In this document: piece by piece, positions 13,901 to 25,022 of the stretch
How the letters are laid out: each line of letters starts with the position of its first letter
Position numbering within the stretch: position 1 is the stretch's first letter
NCBI GenBank assembly: GCA_963931925.1
Contig: OZ007570.1
Coordinates: 50,689,936-50,753,935, forward strand
Reading direction: 5' to 3'
Length of the DNA: 64,000 nt
Source: Onchidella celtica
Lineage: Eukaryota; Mollusca; Gastropoda; Systellommatophora; Onchidiidae
The notes under the pieces: model-generated
What the model was told of the DNA's origin: nothing
What the model saw: the letters and a program-made list of their open reading frames with translations, nothing else
Database searches by the model: none
Position numbers and translations under genes: made by a program

Positions 13901-16900
13901 ACTCATAATATGGTGCCAGTTAAGGGTGGCATGCAAAGCATTATGGTCAACATGACAGTTTTCAATGATGTAAATGAAATAAACCAATTGCCCATATCAA
14001 ATTTATGAAGGACTCATTGTTTAATCAGCTTTACTGTCATGTCAAACTTTCTTCTATATTGCAATAAAAAGAAAGAGAAAGAAAAAAGGCAATATAAAAT
14101 ATTAACCTGTCCAGTCGTAATTATTTTATCCAATACCTTTTGCAGTCCTGAAAGAGCCGTGACAACTCTTAATTTGATTTCTTTTTTTTCTTTGTTCTAT
14201 CGTTTCGTCAACTTTTTTCCTTCACATTGTTACTTTAAAAAGATAAAGGCTGTGTAGTGAGAGCTAGATACAACATTTTGTTTGAATCCGGTTTAAGTGT
14301 TATCAAATATGCCCATTGCAAGTTATGGGAAAACATTTTATATGCTACAGACACTGGAGGAGTGTTCTCGCAAAGATCGCATCAAAGACAAAAGGAAAGC
14401 AATGATGGAAGCAAGATTAGCCAAAGTCAGAGAGAGAAGAAAAATCAAAGGAGATGTGGTTGTAGAAGGTGAGCATCGACTCAAGTTTATGTCCATGATT
14501 GAACACTGGGTTACAATGGAAGTGCCAACTAAATAAACATTTCAATAGGGAACACCTCAAGGGACACGTGAACCCATGCCCAATAGAGGCAAATTGAAAT
14601 TGACACTATCATTTACATATTATTGTCCAGAAACTAGAAAGGAGAATACAAATTCTGTCACTCTCAACGTACTCCATGCATCATATTATGAAGGAAGTAT
14701 GGCCTCCAATGTAATCATGAAAGGTTTTTTAACTGCTGACCCTTAAATTCTGCAAAATATCATATTAGGCAAAGCAAGATGTGAAGGTGTGTGTGAGCAT
14801 ATTTTAAAAGGTCTTGAAGTTCGCAATATTTTGAATACTTTCACTGATTTTGAGCCACAACCGAGTTGAACAGAAGAAAACATTTGATAATTTGAGCTGA
14901 AGAAAAAAAAGAAGACACATTTCCTTTGAGTAGAATTAAAAAGTTTGACATGAAATTTCATTCTGCGCCTCAATTTACATGTTGGCGATGGAAACTCAAC
15001 TTTAAAATAATCATATCATGTATACCCTGGAAGAGGGACAGCAAAGAATACATCTGACGTGATACTGCGTGTCGTAAGAGGCGACTAAAGGTGCAAAGGT
15101 CCTGGTCTCCCGAGAAGAGCCAGTTGGCGGTGGGCCAACTACCCACCCTGTAAAAATAAACCAGTTACAGAAACACAAGCAAATACTTTAAATCAGTCTT
15201 TTATCTTGGGAGAAGGGGGAGCATCTGCACCTGTAGATTCAATGAAGGACAATGGACAAAGCCGAAAGGACTCCACTGGCCTGACTGCTCCTTCATCAAA
15301 CAAGTCACTCCGGATTGCGTCGTGGAATGTCCGCTCCATGTATGAAGCAGGAAAGAGTGCCCAGGTTACAATGGAGATGAGGCGATACAGACTGCACATA
15401 CTCGGAGTTAGCGAGACCCGCTGGATACAGTCCGGACTGAAACAACTTAATTCTGGGGAAAAGATTTTGTATTCTGGAAGGGAGGACAAAAAGCATACAG
15501 AAGGAGTAGCGATCATCTTGAGCAAGCACGCCCAGAGGTCACTGAGGGGATGGGAACCCTACGGAAGGAGAATTATATTGGCATCATTTACTACAAAGAA
15601 CAAGAACATCAACATGAACATTGTGCAGATATACGCCCCAACAAACGAAGCAACCGATGAGGACAAGGACGATTTCTACAACCAGCTTCAGGAAATAGTT
15701 GACACATTGCCAAGAAAAGATGTGAACATTATAATGGGAGACGCCAATGCCAAGATAGGACAGGACAATACAGGGTATGAGGACATTATGGGGTGCAATG
15801 GTTTGGGACAAATGAATGAGAATGGAGAGCGGTTTGCAAGTTTCTGCGCATTTAACAGCTATGTGATTGGAGGTTCAGTATTCCCACACAAGAGGATCCA
15901 TAAGGCCACTTGGATTTCACCGGATGGAGTAACTGAAAACCAGATTGACCACTTTTGCATCACCCGACGATTCAGACGCTCACTGGAGGATGTCATAGTA
16001 CAGAGAGGAGCTGATGTTGGATCTGACCATCACATGCTGCTGGCAAGACTCAAACTCCGCCTCAAGAAACAAGGTACCAGAGCAGGAACAAAGAGGAGAA
16101 AGTTTCAAGTGAGCCTTCTGGATGGAGACAAGAAGGAAGAGTTCCAGCTGACACTGAGGAATAGATTCAAACCCCTTGTTGACCTCGAAGAGACAGTAGA
16201 TTTGGAGACTCACTGGGCTAAGGTAAAAGGAGTATTTACATCGACATGCCAGGATGTTCTTGGGGAAAAGAAAGTGGAACACAAGGAATGGATCAGTCAA
16301 AAATCACTGGACTTGATAAGGATAAGAAGAGACCTAAAAGAACAGGTAAATGCAAGTCGTACAAGAAGCTCAAGAGTTGGTAACCAGGAAGAGTACCGAG
16401 CATCAGCTAAAGAGGTCAAAAAATCAATTAAAAAAGACAAGGAGGAGTTCATAGCAATGTTAGCAGAGAAAGCAGAGAAGGCAGCAACAGGAGGACACAT
16501 GAGGATCCTCTACCAGACTACAAAGACTCTTGCTGGAAAATATGGAAAACCTGAAGTTCCTGTCAAGGATTACAACAGGAAGGCTATTTTTGGAAAGGAA
16601 GCTCAGGCAAAAAGATGGATAGAACATTTTAACAGCCTCTTGAACAGACCTCCACCAAGCAACCCACCCGACATTCTACCCGCAAGAAATGATTTACCGA
16701 TCAGTTGCGACCCTCCGACTAAAGCAGAGATTAATGATGCCATAAAGCAGTTAAATCGAGGCAAGGCAGCTGGACCAGATCAGATCCCACCAGAGGCGCT
16801 GAAGGCAGATGCTGCTGGGGCTGCAGAGGGTCTGCACTCGCTATTCTCGAGGATTTGGATCGGAGGCAAGTTTCCAAAGGACTGGAAGGAAGGACACCTC

Positions 16901-19900
16901 GTGAAGCTTCCAAAAAAAGGGGACCTCAGCAATTGTAGTAACTACAGAGGAATCACACTTCTCTCCATCCCAGGAAAGGTTTTCAACCGGATTATTCTCA
17001 AGCGAATACAGAATGCAACAGACCCAAAACTTCGTGAGGAGCAAGCTGGTTTCAGGAGTAATCGATCAACCACCGACCAGATCGCCACGCTGAGAATCAT
17101 AGTAGAGCAGTCGCTAGAGTGGAACTCCCAACTGATAGTGAACTTCCTCGACTACGAGAAGGCCTTTGATAGCATCGATAGAGAAACACTGTGGAGAATA
17201 TTGAGACATTATGGAATCCCAGAGAAGATGGTGAACCTTATCAAGAGCATGTACGAGGGGACAAGTTGCAGAGTCGTACACGATGGCGAGCTTACTGACA
17301 GCTTTGATATCAAGACTGGTGTTAGGCAGGGTTGTTTGCTGTCCCCATTTCTGTTTGTCCTGGTGATTGATTGGCTTATGAAAGAAACCACCAGTGGAGG
17401 AAGAAATGGCATACAATGGACCCCATGGACACAGCTGGACGATCTAGATTTTGCAGATGACTTGGCACTATTGTCGCACACACACGACCAGATGCAAGCA
17501 AAGACTACAGCTCTAAACAAAATTTCAGAATCTATTGGATTGAGGATACATCCTGCGAAGTCGAAGGTCCTAAAAATTGTTGCACCCCCAAGCGCACAAG
17601 TCAGAGTAGGAGATCAACCACTGGAAGATGTAGAGTCCTTCTGCTATCTTGGTAGTATCATTGACAATAAGGGAGGAACAGAGGCAGAAGTCAAAGCACG
17701 AATTGGAAAGGCACAGGCAGCTTTTACGTCCTTAAGCAAGATTTGGAGAACCAAGGATATATCTCTAAAAACAAAGCTGAGGATATTCAACTCGAACGTG
17801 AAGTCAGTCCTGTTGTATGGATGTGAGACTTGGAATGCATCCCAGGCCTGCATAAAGAGAATCCAAGTTTTCATCAACAGATGTTTGAGGAAGCTACTTA
17901 AGATCAGATGGACAGACAAGGTCAGCAATGAAATTGTATGGAAAAGAACAAGACAGAGCCCAGTCAGAGAGGAAATTGGTAGGAGGCGATGGAGATGGAT
18001 CGGCCACACTCTCAGGAGGCCAGGAAACAGCATCACGAAGAAGGTATTGGATTGGAATCCCCAGGGCAAGAGATCAAGAGGAAGGCCGCGCGGAACGTGG
18101 AGAAGAGCCAGAGAAAATGATGTGCAACGAAGCGGAAAGACTTGGAATAATGTAAAGAGACTGGCCCATGATAGAGAGGGATGGAAAGTGTTTGTTGGTG
18201 GCCTATACCCTGATCCAGGGTGAGAAAGGCAATGATGATGATGATGTATACCCTGAGTCAGTGGGCCAGCTGGTATTAATAATGCGCACACTGTCATCAC
18301 TGTCTTGCATTTTACTGGACTGGCTTTTTATCCTCAAATCTGGCAGGAATTTCTTTTTCTGAAAGTAAGTATCTGTCATGTCCTTCCCAGTACCATAGAT
18401 ATAGGACTGTCCTGTGAAAAAAGGAATAGTTGGCAGGTCTGCTGTAAATTCATGGTACAGTTGCTGAAACAAGTATTTATGTAGATAATAATAATAGTTC
18501 GTCCATCAGGTATGATGATGACCTTAACAACACCAGAGGAATAAAGAACAGAAATTGTTGAGAATTTCAACACATGGACAATAAAGAGAACTAAAGGACA
18601 CAGAGGACAGAATGGAAAGACTGTTCTTTCATGACTTATGGCTTCTCATGTGACTGATAAGTCCTATTTTTGCCCTGCAGACCCTTCCGCATAAATGACA
18701 AGAGTGCTCCGTTGGTTCAGTACCACTGGGCCTTTTCTTGCGCCGTTCTCTTTTTTTGATAGCCTGCTTGACTCTGTCAGCTTCCCATGCTTTGCTGCCT
18801 CTGGTAAGGGCCGCCCTCCAGTTTGCACGATCAAGCGAGAGCTTTTCCCACTCACTCACATCAATGGCAAAGGCCTTCAGTGATTGCTTGAGAGTGTCTT
18901 TGTAACGTCTCTTTGGGGCCCCAACATTCCTCGTTCCATTGGAGAGCTCACAGAAGAAGATTTGCTTAGGGAGTCTGGAGTCGGGCATTCTGACAACATG
19001 TCCTGCCCAACGTAGCTGAATTTTTTTCAGGTGGCAGAAGATGCTCAATTCCTTGGCACGATATTAAAGACGTCATTGATGAAACGGGTTTTCAATATTG
19101 ATATATTACTGTACGATTTTCAAATTTAAATGGATGCAAGAAAATCCAAGTATTTTAACACACATATATCGCTTCATTTTTTGATGTTGCTCAACAACTT
19201 TATCTGGGGGTGAAGGAACAAGAAAGCTGCCATGAGATATTAAGTATATCAATCTCACAACTGCACAGAAATTCAAGAAATCCAACACTCTAAAGATTTG
19301 TTTGTAAGGAATATTAACTTAGGGAATAATAATAAGTATGACGAACATATTGGGTTTATTCACCAGCTAAGCCAGAAAACAAGGATGATGAAGAAATGAT
19401 TGGACCCAAATTATCCAAAGCTGCAACGACAGAGTTTTCTGAAGACAGAGTCAAGAAAGAGGAACAAGAGAGAGAGGCTGAAGAAAAGAGGAAACACCAT
19501 GTCCGAGAATGGGATAAGGACAAAAAACCTAGTACGTGCAGTCTTAAATATCATTTCCCTTTCTGAAATAGTATCTTTTTTCCATTCACAAATTGTGGGA
19601 ATTTTAACACTGAAGATTGAGGAGGATTTTTTCCATCCATCTCCACAGACCAATTTTTTTCCACCATTTTCAAAAAAGTGACAACTGGTAAAAAACAGAT
19701 AGACCAAATTTGTTTCTGCCATTGTCAAAAAAGTAACACGTATGTAATTCAGAGAAAAACTGGGTTTACACATTTATTTCATTCCAATTGCTTAATTGAA
19801 AGTGATCCTGCATTATGTTCAGTCGACTGTTATGAAGTGACTACTGTCTCATGTAAAAACCAAGAAAAGGGAGGAGATGAATGGTTGGGCATACAGTTCC

Positions 19901-21559
19901 AGAGTGAAAGTCTTTAAGGAATATTTGTATGACATTAGTAATGTATTAGGTATGTCTGAGTGGGACAGGAAGATTAAGTACTATAGTGCAAACTGGGTTA
20001 TTTTAATTGTCTTTTGTAGATGTATAGTGGACGCTGTGCAAAAAGTAATAATTTTATGAATGTAAAATACTTTCACCCGTGAGTGTGCATTTTAGTTCTA
20101 GGTCTGAAGGAGATTTTCATATGCATAGAATATCAATTTTTCACAGTATTTACCTTTACATGGCTGTTTTGATTGCTCCTTTCTGCCAGGCAGGTGACTT
20201 TACATTGTTGTAACAAGTTACAGCTGAAAAGCACTTTGAAACAATTAAGAACATACTACTGCCAAAAGTGAGGTCTAAATTTTTTTCAGTATAGGTACAT
20301 CTGAGGAATAAGAAACTATTGGGGGTTGCCTAAGTGTTTTTCCATCACTACCTTGCATTTTGTTTCAGAGTAGAAAGAACAATTTGCACTGAGCTCATTT
20401 TAATTAGAGACTCATTGTCAGCATAATATTGTCTTATTTTCCCACAGGTGGTTGGGTAGGAAAGAATTATGTTGAGATACGCAGGGATGAGAGAGAAGAG
20501 GAATTTGCACCACCTTCAGTATACTTTGATGAGCCAAAAAGTACACCCAAACGGACCTCTGATGAGCACCGCATGAAAAGGCTTCAAACAACTGTTAAGA
20601 CAGCCAAATCTGAATTTGCTCCACCTCCTACTTATAACAGTGAAAAGCCAGGCCAGGGCACAAAGAATTCAGACAGCAGTGACAATAGCAGACCAGCACA
20701 AGCTAATCTGCAGCAGGAACTGCAGTCTTCACAAACTTCCAATTGTCCTCCTCAGACAATCTCGCAGGAAATGTTTTGGGAAGGTGGGAGTGTGAATTAT
20801 GCCAGTGAGTGGGACAAGTTGGACTTTCATTTAAACAATCAATCGCAATTTGCTAATGGAAATCAGCAAAACTATACGGCTACAGCTCAGTACTCACAGT
20901 ATGATACTTCTAACCAATATGGTTACAACCCTCACTTTTATCAGCAAAATCCATCTGGTAATCCTCAGTATACATACCAAAATTACAATGAGTCCATGCA
21001 ACAGTATAATCAGCAATACCAGTACATGTCTAATCCGCAGTATGGGGAGACTTACAGTGCAAACCCTCAGCAACAGTTAGGATTCAACACATTTACAGCT
21101 CCTAGTCCTACCGTGAATTACAACAGTCAGCCTTCTTCAAATGAAAGTGGTGCTTCTATCGCTAAGGGAACTAAGAGAGAGGCATATCATACTGGAGTTG
21201 AGGCTTCAAAGAAACCCAAAATTCCAAAAATGGCAATAGTGGATACAAGATTTGTGAACAATGATGTTGTGCCACAACTGAGTGAAACTGTTGTTCCTAG
21301 TTCTCAGGTTACAGCTGTTCCTTATACCCCTGGGAGTTTTACCGCTGCCAAACAGTCTGTGGCAAGCAAATATGAGGAGCTGGTGTCAGAAACCAAGCAT
21401 AAAGAACAGATTTCTGTTTCCCCGTTGATCTATACTTCAGACCAACAGAAACGACAAGAAGAAATTCTCAAGCAAGGGGGTGATGAGAAAGATCAAGATG
21501 CAGATGCTGATAAAAAACTGCAAGATTTTCTCACCAGTATAAGAACTGGTCAGTCATGA
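7928..21559 (+). CDS. CCDC174: Coiled-coil domain-containing protein 174 (complete, 11 coding exons)
   Basis: Coding exons: 7928-7963, 9219-9323, 9930-10045, 10568-10629, 10810-10981, 11841-11930, 12443-12636, 13680-13774, 14351-14468, 19367-19531, 20448-21559. All phases join to one 754-residue frame. Family signatures, in order, are DLKAELFRKQEEFK near the N-terminus, an acidic coiled coil with DYYLVDFQKKAID, EEWVDFTDSLGRERRC, HGVGFYQFSKD, KRKAMMEARLAKVRERR, REWDKDK, and two EFAPP motifs. The known vertebrate protein is nuclear and is reported to associate with the exon-junction helicase EIF4A3. The first exon (12 codons) was chosen because it supplies a GTGAGT donor in phase and aligns with the start of the family. 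The protein is much longer than the human one (about 467 aa) because the last exon adds a Q/N/Y-rich tail. Introns carry a 3.2-kb LINE, a minisatellite and foldbacks. Confidence 0.93.
8280..8940. repeat. Foldback (long inverted repeat) element in CCDC174 intron 1
   Basis: Two arms of roughly 145 bp are inverted complements. CTAGAGGACTA at 8299-8309 faces its complement at 8911-8921. A 15-bp perfect core, CTCCTAAAGTCACGT, at 8364-8378 faces 8851-8865. GTAACTC and CTCCTCC boxes near 8403-8427 face 8797-8830. The arms are imperfect between these blocks, and the central 370 bp is not obviously paired. There is no ORF. This fits a foldback or MITE-like non-autonomous DNA element; the superfamily is unknown. 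Confidence 0.65.
9430..9481 (+). mobile_element. LINE/SINE 3' tail with (TTATC)n
   Basis: The sequence GGACGAATAAAATTTATC runs into six TTATC-type repeats. The identical 18-mer plus the same pentanucleotide tail ends the LINE remnant at 25884-26332, so this is a severely 5'-truncated or tail-sharing copy of the same family. It sits in CCDC174 intron 2. Confidence 0.6.
11077..11280 (+). repeat. Dispersed intronic repeat, copy 1
   Basis: About 200 bp of CCDC174 intron 5 resembles 56849-57075 in an ASCC3 intron on the same strand. The best block is AAATGTTTAAATTCCAGGAA. Weaker matches flank it on both sides: TTGAAATTTT upstream and ATCTGAGTT or ATCCGAGTT downstream. No coding capacity and no clear terminal repeats are visible, so the class is unknown. 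Confidence 0.5.
12757..13086 (+). repeat. 55-bp minisatellite, six copies
   Basis: Units begin with CAAGTCAAAT at 12757, 12812 (as CAAGGCAAAT), 12867, 12922, 12977 and 13032, giving a constant 55-bp period. Each unit contains GGTCAGCTGTTGGAACCTTG or a close variant. The last three copies are nearly identical and the first two are more diverged. The array ends exactly where the left arm of an inverted repeat continues. It lies in the CCDC174 intron after 12636. Confidence 0.9.
13053..13250. repeat. Inverted repeat adjoining the minisatellite
   Basis: The left arm at 13053-13110 and the right arm at 13192-13250 are imperfect inverted complements over about 58 bp. They include CAGCTGTTGGAACCT against AGGTTCCAACAGCCG, and GAGGCTATTGTTA against TAACAACAGCCTC. 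About 80 bp of non-paired sequence separates them. The outer half of the left arm is the same sequence that makes up the 55-bp minisatellite unit, so the array appears to have expanded from one arm of a foldback element. Confidence 0.75.
15019..18255 (+). mobile_element. Full-length RTE-type non-LTR retrotransposon with target-site duplication
   Basis: The element itself spans 15030-18244. It is flanked by a perfect 11-bp target-site duplication TGTATACCCTG (15019-15029 and 18245-18255). It has a 176-bp 5' leader, a single long ORF, almost no 3' UTR and a short (GATGAT)n 3' tail. A compact length of about 3.2 kb with one endonuclease-RT ORF and a short tandem-repeat tail is typical of RTE-clade LINEs. 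The intact ORF and duplication indicate a recent insertion. It lies in CCDC174 intron 9 in the sense orientation. Confidence 0.88.
15206..18223 (+). CDS. LINE endonuclease-reverse transcriptase (RTE-like), intact
   Basis: A 1005-residue single polypeptide of a non-LTR retrotransposon. The N-terminal part (about 35-290) is an apurinic-type endonuclease of the exonuclease-endonuclease-phosphatase fold: WNVRS at 40-44, a QIYAPTN block, GDANAKIG, and the catalytic SDHH at 273-276. The reverse transcriptase follows (about 500-800) with LNRGKAAGPDQIPPEALK, FLDYEKAFDSID, GVRQGCLLSPFLF and the active-site FADD at 749-752. The C-terminus has the WRWIGHTLRR and GKRSRGRPRGTWRR blocks seen in this clade. 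The protein nicks chromosomal DNA and primes cDNA synthesis on the nick. No stop or frameshift interrupts the frame, so it may still be competent. Clade assignment rests on architecture and motif memory, not on a search. Confidence 0.9.
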   Translation: MGEGGASAPVDSMKDNGQSRKDSTGLTAPSSNKSLRIASWNVRSMYEAGKSAQVTMEMRRYRLHILGVSETRWIQSGLKQLNSGEKILYSGREDKKHTEGVAIILSKHAQRSLRGWEPYGRRIILASFTTKNKNINMNIVQIYAPTNEATDEDKDDFYNQLQEIVDTLPRKDVNIIMGDANAKIGQDNTGYEDIMGCNGLGQMNENGERFASFCAFNSYVIGGSVFPHKRIHKATWISPDGVTENQIDHFCITRRFRRSLEDVIVQRGADVGSDHHMLLARLKLRLKKQGTRAGTKRRKFQVSLLDGDKKEEFQLTLRNRFKPLVDLEETVDLETHWAKVKGVFTSTCQDVLGEKKVEHKEWISQKSLDLIRIRRDLKEQVNASRTRSSRVGNQEEYRASAKEVKKSIKKDKEEFIAMLAEKAEKAATGGHMRILYQTTKTLAGKYGKPEVPVKDYNRKAIFGKEAQAKRWIEHFNSLLNRPPPSNPPDILPARNDLPISCDPPTKAEINDAIKQLNRGKAAGPDQIPPEALKADAAGAAEGLHSLFSRIWIGGKFPKDWKEGHLVKLPKKGDLSNCSNYRGITLLSIPGKVFNRIILKRIQNATDPKLREEQAGFRSNRSTTDQIATLRIIVEQSLEWNSQLIVNFLDYEKAFDSIDRETLWRILRHYGIPEKMVNLIKSMYEGTSCRVVHDGELTDSFDIKTGVRQGCLLSPFLFVLVIDWLMKETTSGGRNGIQWTPWTQLDDLDFADDLALLSHTHDQMQAKTTALNKISESIGLRIHPAKSKVLKIVAPPSAQVRVGDQPLEDVESFCYLGSIIDNKGGTEAEVKARIGKAQAAFTSLSKIWRTKDISLKTKLRIFNSNVKSVLLYGCETWNASQACIKRIQVFINRCLRKLLKIRWTDKVSNEIVWKRTRQSPVREEIGRRRWRWIGHTLRRPGNSITKKVLDWNPQGKRSRGRPRGTWRRARENDVQRSGKTWNNVKRLAHDREGWKVFVGGLYPDPG
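18629..19057 (-). pseudogene. 5'-truncated LINE ORF end with C2H2-like finger
   Basis: About 140 residues read on the minus strand. The block QLRWAGHVVRMPDSRLPKQ is followed by a basic region (GAPKRRYKDTLKQSLKAF) and a C-terminal CHLCGRVCRAKIGLISHMR zinc-finger-like motif before the stop. This is the familiar carboxyl end of a widespread animal LINE family that differs from the RTE element next door. The reverse transcriptase and endonuclease are absent. It lies in CCDC174 intron 9, antisense to the gene. Confidence 0.75.
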
Positions 21560-21627
21560 ACAAAGATGGATCTAGTGCATCTTAAATCAGTCTCTGTTGT
21601 TTAATTGATTTTATTTTATTCAAATGC

Positions 21628-21633
21628 ATTAAA
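21628..21633 (+). terminator. Candidate poly(A) signal of CCDC174 (ATTAAA)
   Basis: The variant hexamer ATTAAA lies about 70 bases after the CCDC174 stop codon, followed by T-rich sequence. No canonical AATAAA is closer. Without transcript data the true cleavage site is open. Confidence 0.3.
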
Positions 21634-23524
21634 TTGTTTATTTATCTCACAAAAAGCATTGATGTCTTTACATGTGCAAATTTTAAACTGTTGTTAATTA
21701 TACACGTTACATCCTATGTCGTCCATCTCACATGCTGGCGTGTCGATGATTTTTATAGTTTTGAGTTACTGCCACCTAATCATTGCTCATGGTGAGACCT
21801 ATGTTCTCACAAAAGTGACATATTGATGTTCGTAGCGTAATACTAATAGAGTTTTAATTACAAGCAGAAATGTTTTTGTAGCATGTTTGTCCGTACACAA
21901 GAAATCTCACTCTCATTGAAATTTTGAAAACGCCACCCTATAAAGTGGGAAAATTGTGGATATGCTAGTATATGAGATGGATAATGAATTGTTCTTACAG
22001 GGGTCAGGAACAGTCTAGATTATTTGTGAGGGGATCTGGTGAAATCAGGTTTAAGGTGAAAGATCAAATTCATGAGAAAACCTATTTAAAGGGGAAACAT
22101 TTTCTGTGCAAATCGAGATTTGTTTGTAAAATGAAAGATTAGCCATTTTTCCTTGTTCAGTTTAAATATTTTGCTTGAAATCGTCTTAGAAATATTTTGA
22201 TTTCTTTAAAGAGGGGTAAGAATTTCACCTGTACTGCGATTTTGCCAGATTCACTCACGTTTCTGCTTAAGTCGGATGTTCCTTTTGATTTTATTTGAAA
22301 ACATATTGAACATTTTCAATCAGACCATAGCTCACTTGTAACGCTAGTGCAGACCAACAGCCAAAGGCTTGTTTACACAGGTAGTCCAAACTGATTTTTA
22401 CTTTTTATCACAACTCACCAGTTAATGTCTAATCTGATGGAGCTTGCTTTTCTAAGAATTTTGATACCAAATTTGTCATTCTGGCTGAAAGGGTTTGAAA
22501 GTTATGGCATTTTTAAAAGTGAAAAAACACCTCGAATTTGCTACCTTTTGCAGACTGCACAATAGTCCAATTTTGACCGCCCATAAAATGACTGTTTATT
22601 GAGTCACAGCATTAAAAATTATCAGTTTCCAAGTCAAGGGGGTATACATTAAACTCAATTTTTTTCGAGGGGTACAAATATAGTACAAGCATCTCATTTT
22701 ACTTTTTTTAATCATCAAATGCCATACGACGTCAATTTTGTGTGAACTCTTACAAGGGAGACAAAAATAATGTTTTTCTTTTTTTTAAAATTGAAAAGTA
22801 GGTCAACCGCGTCGCCATTGACTTAGTACTGGGTGTCAGAAAAAGGTGATGAAATTAAGCATTGGGTGGGTCTATAAAAACAGTCGGCGCTTTGCGCCGA
22901 AGCATGCCCTAAGTCTAATTTTGGCACACCCTGAAAACACAAAGGCTGAGGTTCATAGCGTTTAATTTTGATCCTGATCTATTAAAGTTTCCGCCAGTTT
23001 CTCAATCAACAAACTTTTCAACAAACGATTTTTAAAGGAATTTCAACTTAAAACAGGATGAAAAATACATTGAATTAAACCTCCTTTATCTGGCTTTCTG
23101 TGTTTTCAAACACGTGCACTACATCGCCGCGCCACGCCGCGGTCCTTTGTTATGAGGGGGTCAAATCGGTATGTGCGACTTAGGGCGAAAACGGCAAGAC
23201 TGTGTCTTGTTCAAGCAATAAAAACACATGGCTACACACATTAAACAATACAAAAGATAATATACGTTGACAGAGGAAGACTTGAACTTTATTTTGATGT
23301 AGGATACTGCCGTAGCTGGTGAATTATAAAAGGTAGCTGCGCCCTTGGGTGCTTTGTTTAAGTTGGGACGCACTTAAATAAAATGCTGAAATTAAGTTGG
23401 AACTCTCCCCATTGATTTATTTTGCATCAATAATTTCACAAAGCTTTTAAATAATTGAACCTGTCCCTGTCACAGAATTTTTTTTTAAAAAAATGCCGTA
23501 TTATGTTAAACCAACTCTGTAGTG

Positions 23525-24250
23525 CTACTGTAGTGTTGTTTCCATATCTACCCTAGTAGAAGACAGTGCACAAGTGTGCTTCTTATGTGTTGAACATGGA
23601 GAGACAGATTTCATTGTTACATAATTATGTATTGAAGGTTATTTGCTATATTGTTGTATGTCACATTTTGCCAATTTTCAGGTTCTGTCATGAAAGTGAT
23701 TTTCTCACTCCTAATTTCGTCATGGATAAGTGTCATTCCAATCAGTTAAAAACTTTTCAAGATATGTGTTTGTGAGGTAATATTTTATGCATTTTGGCCC
23801 CTTTGCTGACCAAACTTCAATCCTCACTTTCTTGAAAAGGCAAAAATGCACATACAACAATATGGCAAATACCTGATGATATAATGTAAATTAACAATGA
23901 AAAAAACCCAGCAAACCTAAGCAAAAAGGAAAAAAAAAAGGGAATAATACTGTTAATGAAGGACATGGTTTAAATTTATGAACGGGGGAAGTTAATGTCC
24001 CTTTAGTGTTGTTTTCAAATCTACCCCTTTTACTAGCAGATTTTGGTCAAGAGTACTCTTTCAGTGTTGAGCATGGAGAGACTGACTTCACTACAGCTGT
24101 TTATATATTATATACATTCATACATATATTTGAATTAACAATAAAAAAAGATAAAACAACAACAACAAAAAACAGCAAACAAACAGGCAAAAAAAACAAC
24201 AAAGGCAATACTACTTTTAATGAAATTTTAATGACATGATTTAAATTATC
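23525..24250 (+). repeat. Diverged tandem duplication
   Basis: Two neighbouring segments (about 23525-23985 and 24002-24250) share blocks in the same order. TAGTGTTGTTTCCATATCTACC matches TAGTGTTGTTTTCAAATCTACC, TGTTGAACATGGAGAGACAG matches TGTTGAGCATGGAGAGACTG, and an A-rich AAACAGCAAAC stretch ends in GACATGRTTTAAAT in both. The second unit is shorter. This looks like an old local duplication of non-coding DNA. Confidence 0.5.
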
Positions 24251-25016
24251 AATATACAAATTCAAATTTTCCTTTCTCTTGATGATGATAATTTGCCAAC
24301 TCATCTCAATTAAATAGTAATCCAAATACTCTTCAAAATTATTCTTAACTAAGATTTCAATGGACACAAATTTAACACAGATTTGTGATTTGTTCCTCTT
24401 AAGATATCTTGCCTCACTGAAGGAATATCCCTGGATAATAAATGCATTTAAACAGTGTGCTTGTCATTTATTCGATGATACGTTGGCAGTTCGTTAACCA
24501 TCTTATTGGTGGAACGAAAAAAAAAACACTATGTAGAAGGAGCCGCATGCACAAGCCCGACGATATAATGAAGGAGAGGTTTTAAGGACTTCAGCAAGAC
24601 AAATTATCTGGAGTGGAAATTAAATATGAAAAGAACCAGTGATAAGCAAGCACACATCCATTCCCCTTTCAAACAAATGTGTGCTCACTTAATCACCATT
24701 GTTAAGACAAGCAAACAACCAAGAACAACTATCACTCATACAACTGAAGTGAAATGAACAGCAATATTATGTACAAATCAATGGCCTTTACATGCTCATG
24801 CACACATGAATAATTGATCCATTTAAAATCCCTGGGGTCAAAAGCAATGTGAAGAAAAAGGTGAGCTTGACACTTAAACGTTTTCACCTATAAATATTAC
24901 TTTCTTTAATACTTTGGAGACATTCCATTGAAAATTGGGCAAGATTGTCCAAGAAGACTAATTGATGACACCATCTTTCTTTTGCTCCAAGCGGTGACAA
25001 ATTTCCGTGGCAGAAT

Positions 25017-25022
25017 TTTATT
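25017..25022 (-). terminator. Candidate poly(A) signal of DYNLT1 (AATAAA)
   Basis: Read on the minus strand, AATAAA lies 110 bases after the DYNLT1 stop codon. That is a plausible distance for a short 3' UTR, but no transcript evidence is available. Confidence 0.35.

Noticed and set aside
17644..18300. 218-codon minus-strand open frame opposite the RTE reverse transcriptase
   Set aside because: Shadow of a strong coding frame; no domain, and it starts outside the element.
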